A DNA stretch of 9,719 nucleotides from Moraxellaceae bacterium (GTDB lineage: Bacteria; Pseudomonadota; Gammaproteobacteria; Pseudomonadales; Ketobacteraceae): positions 2,937-12,655 of the forward strand of contig NVVG01000108.1 in assembly GCA_002402125.1 (NCBI GenBank), written 5' to 3'. The position numbers and the translations under genes are program-made. Under the pieces are notes generated by a model that was given only the letters and a program-made list of their open reading frames with translations, was not told the DNA's origin and did no database searches. Every line of letters starts with the position of its first letter. The stretch's first letter is position 1. Positions 6,052-9,719 of the stretch are shown here, piece by piece.

Positions 6052-6244
6052 TTGTCAACAAGTCACAGAGTTAGTATCGGCATCCCAAGAACGCCCTCTA
6101 AACTTCAAAGAGAAAGTAAAGCTACGCATGCATACGGTCATGTGTTCTGCTTGCCGTAATTTTGAAAGTAGCATGGGCACCCTTCGTAAAGCGATGCAAG
6201 AATTTGCGAAAGGAGAGCACAACACTACGGATAAGAAAGACTAA
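6044..6244 (+). CDS. Minimal zinc-binding anti-sigma factor (zf-HC2 / ZAS type)
   Basis: This 66-residue protein starts MLSCQQVTELVS and carries Cys4, then H30, C34 and C37 in an HxxxCxxC arrangement. That is the zinc-binding anti-sigma signature seen in RsrA and ChrR. In that family the fold wraps the partner sigma factor and can be opened by thiol oxidation or zinc loss. There is no hydrophobic segment and nothing after the zinc domain except a short charged tail, so it should be cytoplasmic. It lacks the cupin-like domain of ChrR and the periplasmic part of membrane anti-sigmas. It overlaps the sigma gene by 8 nt and has its own strong ribosome site, which supports pairing with that sigma factor. 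Whether it inhibits or activates the sigma factor is inference. Confidence 0.8.
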   Translation: MLSCQQVTELVSASQERPLNFKEKVKLRMHTVMCSACRNFESSMGTLRKAMQEFAKGEHNTTDKKD

Positions 6245-6272
6245 CTAACGATAAATCAACGGCAAGCATTTT

Positions 6273-7532
6273 ATGATTAAGCACTATGGGAGGGACAAAC
6301 CTGAAAAACACCTAGAAATGCCTGAGCATCCTTGGTGGGAAAACATTGACCCTAACTTACACAAATCATCTCACCCTTTTGAGGCCAATATCTGCTCAAG
6401 GCTATTAGTATGGGCTACGATGCTACTCGACCTAATGTTATTATTTTGCCTTAGTGCACTCTTCCTGCTAATGCCGCTCGGACTTTTGCTAACGAGAATC
6501 GCAGCCTTAATTGGCTTTAACAATGAGTGGAACATACTGCGAAATGACGCAAAAAACGCGGCATTCTATCGCGATCTCAACGCAAAAAAGACAACCGCTG
6601 AAATATTTATAGCACCACCGAAAGGTGTGACCATAATAGAATCTCCACCAAAATCGCTACCCTTTCAGTCCGAAGGGTTTATCACCGAGCTATCGTTCAA
6701 TAGCCCGTTCGAGACCCTCAACCCGGAGTTAAGAGCGTCTTACGCCTACTATAAAAAAAACAACACAGCGCACGCCCACCACTGGCAACACGAAGGTGGA
6801 CCTCGCCCTACTATTATCATTATTCACGGCTTCATAGTGAGTGGCGTGGGGATCAATGATGCAATATTTGAAGCTCGATCCCTTTTCCACCAGGGCTTTA
6901 ACATACTGTTTTACCTGCAACCCTTTCATGGTAAAAAACGCGTCACCTTCCCCTATGTCAGTGGGCTCCACTTCTTCTTTGGAGGCTCGTTTGTGAATGA
7001 GTGTTATGCTCACTCTGTTTTTGACTGTCGAATTTTCCTCGATCACCTGGAAGGGAAAGGTGTTACCGAGGTAGGCGTTACCGGTGTCAGCCTGGGTGGC
7101 CTAGCAAGCGGACTATTGGCTGCAGTTGAACCACGCCTGCAATTCTCAGTACCGCGAATGCCCATGGTAAACCTGGCAGACAACTTACTTTTATGGCCTG
7201 GATTAGCGCTATTTCTAAAAACCCAAAAATGGTTTGGAGGACTAACGATTCCAGAACTCAGGCATACTCTTGCTCTCACCAGCCCCCTTACCCACACACC
7301 GGTTATTGCAAAAGAACGACTAATGATAATTGGCGGCCTGGGAGATAAATTAATCTGCGACAAAACAATTCGGATACTTGCCCATCACTGGGGTGACTGC
7401 CCTGTTTCTTGGCATCGCCATGGACACGTAAGCCCATTTGGAACCTCAAATGGCCGAGTATTCCAGGCATTCTTAGCGGAAATAAATTTTGGTAACTCCG
7501 AAACAGAGAAAACACAAGAAACCGAACATTAA
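6273..7532 (+). CDS. Membrane-anchored alpha/beta hydrolase
   Basis: This 419-residue serine hydrolase of the alpha/beta fold has an N-terminal hydrophobic stretch (about 44-80) that could form one or two membrane helices. The catalytic part shows IIIIHGFIVSG (181-191, oxyanion region), the nucleophile elbow GVSLGG (271-276, Ser273), a candidate acid D358 in GGLGDKL, and a candidate histidine H385 in HRHGHVSPF. The patterns YLQPFHGKKR (214-223) and TGVSLGG resemble the ABHD18/DUF2048 type of hydrolase; this is from memory and not certain. The substrate is unknown; lipid or ester is plausible given the membrane anchor. The gene starts 28 nt after the anti-sigma stop, suggesting the same operon. 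The ATG at 6273 has only a weak ribosome site (GGCAAG). Confidence 0.8.
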   Translation: MIKHYGRDKPEKHLEMPEHPWWENIDPNLHKSSHPFEANICSRLLVWATMLLDLMLLFCLSALFLLMPLGLLLTRIAALIGFNNEWNILRNDAKNAAFYRDLNAKKTTAEIFIAPPKGVTIIESPPKSLPFQSEGFITELSFNSPFETLNPELRASYAYYKKNNTAHAHHWQHEGGPRPTIIIIHGFIVSGVGINDAIFEARSLFHQGFNILFYLQPFHGKKRVTFPYVSGLHFFFGGSFVNECYAHSVFDCRIFLDHLEGKGVTEVGVTGVSLGGLASGLLAAVEPRLQFSVPRMPMVNLADNLLLWPGLALFLKTQKWFGGLTIPELRHTLALTSPLTHTPVIAKERLMIIGGLGDKLICDKTIRILAHHWGDCPVSWHRHGHVSPFGTSNGRVFQAFLAEINFGNSETEKTQETEH

Positions 7533-7544
7533 TGCTTATTATCA

Positions 7545-7576
7545 CTGATAGGATGTAAGATTTGACTCCCTATCAG
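7545..7576 (+). repeat. Inverted repeat in the hydrolase-DUF547 gap
   Basis: CTGATAGG (7545-7552) and CCTATCAG (7569-7576) are perfect 8-bp arms with a 16-nt loop. A small GACT-AAC-AGTC hairpin follows (7578-7588). No T run follows, so a standard terminator is unlikely. It may be a processing or protein site separating the hydrolase from the DUF547 gene. No good promoter pair was found in this gap. Confidence 0.4.
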
Positions 7577-7623
7577 CGACTAACAGTCACCACCTATTAC
7601 ATTGACTCGAGGAATTACCAACC

Positions 7624-8442
7624 ATGAAATTAACATACACATCAATTCTTCTTGCTGTTATTGTTTTTTTCTCGTTGCCTCTCACCACTAGCAACGTTGA
7701 CGCCGCAGACTTTGATCACCAGCAATGGAATGACTTAGTATCAACTCATGTATTGATGATCAATCAAGATAGCGCCTCACAGGTTAACTACCAAGGCCTG
7801 TCAGCTAACCGTTCACAGCTAAAAAACTATCTTTCCAACCTAGCAGCCATTCCCCTGAAAACCTTTAATGGCTGGAGCCATAATGCCCAGTTAGCTTTTT
7901 TGCTCAACGCCTACAACGCCTGGACCGTGGAACTGATCCTTACCCAATACCCCGATATCAAATCCATAAAGGATCTAGGCTCCTTTTTTCGATCGCCTTG
8001 GAAGAAAAAATTTATCCCTCTGCTAGAAAAAAACCGCTCCCTTGATGATATTGAACACAACTTAATTCGCGGTTCCGATCGTTACCACGAACCACGCATT
8101 CATTTTGCCGCTAATTGCGCTAGCATTGGCTGCCCGGCGCTGCTAACCGAAGCATTTGAAGCAGACAAACTTGAAAGCCAACTCGATAAAGCCACACGGG
8201 CTTTTTTAAGGGATCGCAGTCGAAACCGATTAAAGGATGGCAACCTAGAAGTTTCCAGTATTTTCGATTGGTACAAAGCGGACTTTGAAAAAGGCTGGCG
8301 CGGACTAGATGACCTACCAAGCTTCTTAGCAAGCTATCACCAAGACCTAGGCCTCAACCAACAACAAACTCAAGCACTGATTAGAGAGGACATCGAGATT
8401 GAATTTCTAAACTATGATTGGAATCTTAATCGCACGCCATAA
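7624..8442 (+). CDS. DUF547 domain protein, exported
   Basis: This 272-residue DUF547 protein of unknown biochemical role has an N-terminal signal peptide or anchor (K2, hydrophobic 7-20, likely cleavage near residues 25-29 after NVDAA), placing it in the periplasm. Conserved family stretches visible are [17 protein letters not shown] (90-106), [11 protein letters not shown] (139-149), [17 protein letters not shown] (157-173) with C165 and C170, [11 protein letters not shown] (211-221) and FLNYDWNLN (261-269). Length is normal for bacterial members. The two cysteines five residues apart are a family hallmark and could be structural or redox-active. GAGGA lies 10 nt before the ATG. It may belong to the same functional unit as the sigma and hydrolase genes, but a 91-bp gap with an inverted repeat separates it from the hydrolase. 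Confidence 0.88.
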   Translation: MKLTYTSILLAVIVFFSLPLTTSNVDAADFDHQQWNDLVSTHVLMINQDSASQVNYQGLSANRSQLKNYLSNLAAIPLKTFNGWSHNAQLAFLLNAYNAWTVELILTQYPDIKSIKDLGSFFRSPWKKKFIPLLEKNRSLDDIEHNLIRGSDRYHEPRIHFAANCASIGCPALLTEAFEADKLESQLDKATRAFLRDRSRNRLKDGNLEVSSIFDWYKADFEKGWRGLDDLPSFLASYHQDLGLNQQQTQALIREDIEIEFLNYDWNLNRTP

Positions 8443-8504
8443 ATCAATCACCTCCAGAAATTTCAACCAACTGCATTTATCCATCCGCGATTTACTATGC
8501 GGGG

Positions 8505-8530
8505 ATTATTATGCGAGAATTATTATGCGA
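8505..8530 (+). repeat. Duplicated start region before gloA
   Basis: ATTATTATGCGA occurs twice in direct orientation, at 8505-8516 and 8519-8530, with a 14-nt period. Each copy contains an ATG. The second ATG (8525) is the gloA start. The first (8511) is out of frame and has GGGGA just before it. Confidence 0.8.
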
Positions 8531-8905
8531 CTTTTACATACCATGTTACGCGTTGGCGACTTAGATAAATCCATTGCTTTCTACACTGACGTGTTGGGAA
8601 TGACGTTATTACGTCAAAAGGACTACCCAGAAGGCCGCTTCACTTTAGCTTTTCTTGGCTACGGACCGGAAACAGAACATACCGCACTAGAACTCACCCA
8701 TAACTGGGACACTGACAGTTACGACCTTGGTAATGCTTATGGACATATCGCTATTCAAGTTGATAATGTATATCTGGCCTGTGAAAACATTCGTAATAAA
8801 GGCGGCAGCATCACCCGAGAACCTGGACCTATGCGCCATGGCTCCACCGTATTGGCATTTTGTAAAGACCCCGATGGCTATGCAATTGAATTGCTTAGCA
8901 AGTAA
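8525..8905 (+). CDS. gloA: Glyoxalase I (lactoylglutathione lyase)
   Basis: This enzyme converts the glutathione hemithioacetal of methylglyoxal to S-lactoylglutathione in the cytoplasm. The 126-residue protein opens [20 protein letters not shown]. It has the four metal ligands at the same positions as E. coli GloA: H5, E56 (ALELTHNW), H74 (YGHIAIQVD) and E122 (AIELL). Two VOC-fold halves are visible (about 1-60 and 70-126). The short form without extra loops is the class usually activated by nickel or cobalt. The start at 8525 is chosen by family alignment; an in-frame ATG at 8414 would add 37 unrelated residues and overlap DUF547. Its own ribosome site is weak (GAGAA). Confidence 0.95.
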   Translation: MRLLHTMLRVGDLDKSIAFYTDVLGMTLLRQKDYPEGRFTLAFLGYGPETEHTALELTHNWDTDSYDLGNAYGHIAIQVDNVYLACENIRNKGGSITREPGPMRHGSTVLAFCKDPDGYAIELLSK

Positions 8906-8921
8906 ATAGCCATTCAGGCTG

Positions 8922-8955
8922 GTTGTACAACATGCAGTAAAAAACGTAGTATAAA
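8922..8955 (+). promoter_or_regulatory. Possible promoter and operator for the gene at 9010
   Basis: TATAAA (8950-8955) is a good -10 candidate, and the perfect 10-bp palindrome GTTGTACAAC (8922-8931) lies where a -35 or operator would be. No canonical -35 hexamer is correctly spaced; TTGTAC (8923-8928) would need a 21-nt spacer. Transcription would start near 8962, after the 5' arm of the terminator-like hairpin. Confidence 0.3.
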
Positions 8956-8994
8956 CAACCTTCTGCTAATTTTAGCTAGGGTCGTTTATTTTTT
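8952..8994 (+). terminator. Probable intrinsic terminator of gloA
   Basis: Bases 8952-8961 (TAAACAACCT) pair with 8979-8988 (GGGTCGTTTA), giving about nine pairs including one G-T wobble, with one internal A-C mismatch. Six T follow (8989-8994). The loop holds a smaller GCTAA/TTAGC repeat (8965-8976). It is placed 46 nt after the gloA stop and only 15 nt before the next start. Confidence 0.5.
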
Positions 8995-9002
8995 AGCAGG
9001 AG
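8960..9002 (+). promoter_or_regulatory. Leader hairpin that would cover the ribosome site of the gene at 9010
   Basis: CTTCTGCTAA (8960-8969) can pair with TTAGCAGGAG (8993-9002) over ten positions with one G-T wobble. The 3' arm contains AGGAG (8998-9002), the Shine-Dalgarno seven nt before the ATG at 9010. This fold excludes the terminator fold at 8952-8994. AGGAG also faces CTCCT at 9004-9008. Confidence 0.4.
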
Positions 9003-9009
9003 CCTCCTC

Positions 9010-9678
9010 ATGGAAACAACCAAAAGCAAGAATAAGTTCCTATTGTTAATGGCATCAATTGTTTGTGTTGTCGTCCTGGGGTTTTACGCTACTCGATCGG
9101 AAGTTAATGTTACTACCTTGACTGAAAGCGAAGCATTACCTTCTGGCCCCAGCCCCGAAACACCCTTCAATCTGGCTGATCTTGAAAATGCGGGCCTCGA
9201 AAACCTAGACCTAAATAAAATCAATGCCGAGCAAGAGAAAGCGCTCGAAGCAGTGCAACGACAAGTAGGAGTAAAGGAAACCTCGGGAAAAATATCTGAA
9301 AGACCGGATTTTATTTCCCCCATAGAATGGCGGATTTTAAAATGGGTAGCTGAACAAAAAACCAATAGTGACGAAGAATTAACAAAGTCAGTCAATCATT
9401 TACGTTTCGCTAAACAAGAAGAATTATGGGATCAAATGTTTGCATCTCAAGACTCTGAGAACACCGTACAACGTCACGCCCTAGCCAACCAATTATTATC
9501 AAGTCTCCCAGCCAGAGTGGCCAACCAGAATGTTGCCTCCTCTCGAGCACAACGACTCCAATCTAAACTACTGCATGATTTGGTCAGTGATCCTGACGAA
9601 CGCAGACTACGCATCGCTAAAGAGGCGAAGCGCATAGGCATCACATTTACCATAGAAAAAAACAGCTCGTCTAATTAG
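9010..9678 (+). CDS. Membrane-anchored protein of unknown function
   Basis: This 222-residue protein is not recognised. A basic N-terminus (KSKNK) precedes one strong hydrophobic helix (about 10-26), so it is probably anchored in the inner membrane with the rest in the periplasm. A Ser/Pro/Glu linker (36-52) leads to a short run that looks like three pentapeptide-style units, ADLEN AGLEN LDLNK (56-70). A mainly helical, charged region follows (72-205) with SPIEWRILKWVAEQ (103-116) and RHALANQLLSSLPARVANQN (155-174). The layout of anchor, linker and long helical arm recalls lipase-specific foldases (Lif), but it is much shorter and I see no convincing motif, so this is only a resemblance in architecture. 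AGGAG seven nt before the ATG is a good site unless hidden by the leader fold. Confidence 0.7.
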   Translation: METTKSKNKFLLLMASIVCVVVLGFYATRSEVNVTTLTESEALPSGPSPETPFNLADLENAGLENLDLNKINAEQEKALEAVQRQVGVKETSGKISERPDFISPIEWRILKWVAEQKTNSDEELTKSVNHLRFAKQEELWDQMFASQDSENTVQRHALANQLLSSLPARVANQNVASSRAQRLQSKLLHDLVSDPDERRLRIAKEAKRIGITFTIEKNSSSN

Positions 9679-9683
9679 CAATA

Positions 9684-9719
9684 CCCCCTCATCCTCATCC
9701 TCCCTCTCTTCCTTATCCT
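9684..9719. other. Polypyrimidine tract at the window's right end
   Basis: After the last stop the 36 bases to the edge contain only C and T apart from three A, with a short TCATCC repeat. No gene or terminator can be judged because the window ends here. Confidence 0.5.

Noticed and set aside
8414..8524. An in-frame N-terminal extension of gloA
   Set aside because: It would add 37 residues absent from the glyoxalase I family and overlap DUF547; starting at 8525 puts all four metal ligands at the E. coli positions.
9684..9719. Pyrimidine-rich tail as a functional triplex or regulatory element
   Set aside because: Only 36 bases are visible before the window ends; composition alone is not evidence of function.
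1..9719. CRISPR array, tRNA, insertion sequence or attachment site
   Set aside because: No evenly spaced repeats, cloverleaf patterns, transposase motifs or flanking target duplications were seen by reading.

Overview
The window looks like a gammaproteobacterial chromosome of moderate GC content, probably from a free-living or marine lineage. That placement rests on gene content and general sequence character: a Gram-negative style sbcD, an E. coli-like short glyoxalase I, a NAPE-PLD-like metallohydrolase, a sigma-70 factor resembling the TIGR02943 group, and DUF547. I cannot name the genus. No tRNA, rRNA, transposon, phage gene or CRISPR array is visible.

Layout. Bases 1-1625 are on the minus strand: the N-terminal part of sbcD (cut by the window edge), an intrinsic terminator, and a NAPE-PLD-like metallo-beta-lactamase-fold hydrolase with a good sigma70-type promoter. 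A 219-bp divergent spacer follows, and everything to its right is on the plus strand. At 1845-3616 lies a tightly coupled two-gene ABC exporter (permease and ATPase sharing one base). At 3798-4031 a small, very acidic, low-complexity exported protein stands alone. A 257-bp spacer (4032-4288) then carries a perfect 12-bp inverted repeat, three copies of CTACAGTG or its reverse complement, and a C8 tract.

The most coherent unit is 4289-7532. It contains a FAD/NAD(P)-type oxidoreductase resembling the N-terminal half of SelD fusion proteins, a sigma-70 family factor, a 66-residue zinc-type anti-sigma protein (Cys plus HxxxCxxC), and a membrane-anchored alpha/beta hydrolase. Gene overlaps and short gaps suggest one operon. 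DUF547 (exported), gloA and a membrane-anchored unknown protein follow with 80-105 bp gaps. These gaps hold possible regulatory structures, so the downstream genes may be separate transcription units.

How it may work together (inference): the ZAS-type protein would hold the sigma factor inactive in the cytoplasm and release it on thiol or zinc stress. The flavoprotein, the hydrolase and possibly DUF547 would be the regulated output or the redox partner. Glyoxalase I detoxifies methylglyoxal, which fits a carbonyl or oxidative stress neighbourhood, but no shared promoter motif was found that ties it to the sigma factor. Two start regions (sbcD, and the unknown gene at 9010) have terminator-like hairpins immediately upstream. 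The second also has an alternative fold that would cover its ribosome binding site.
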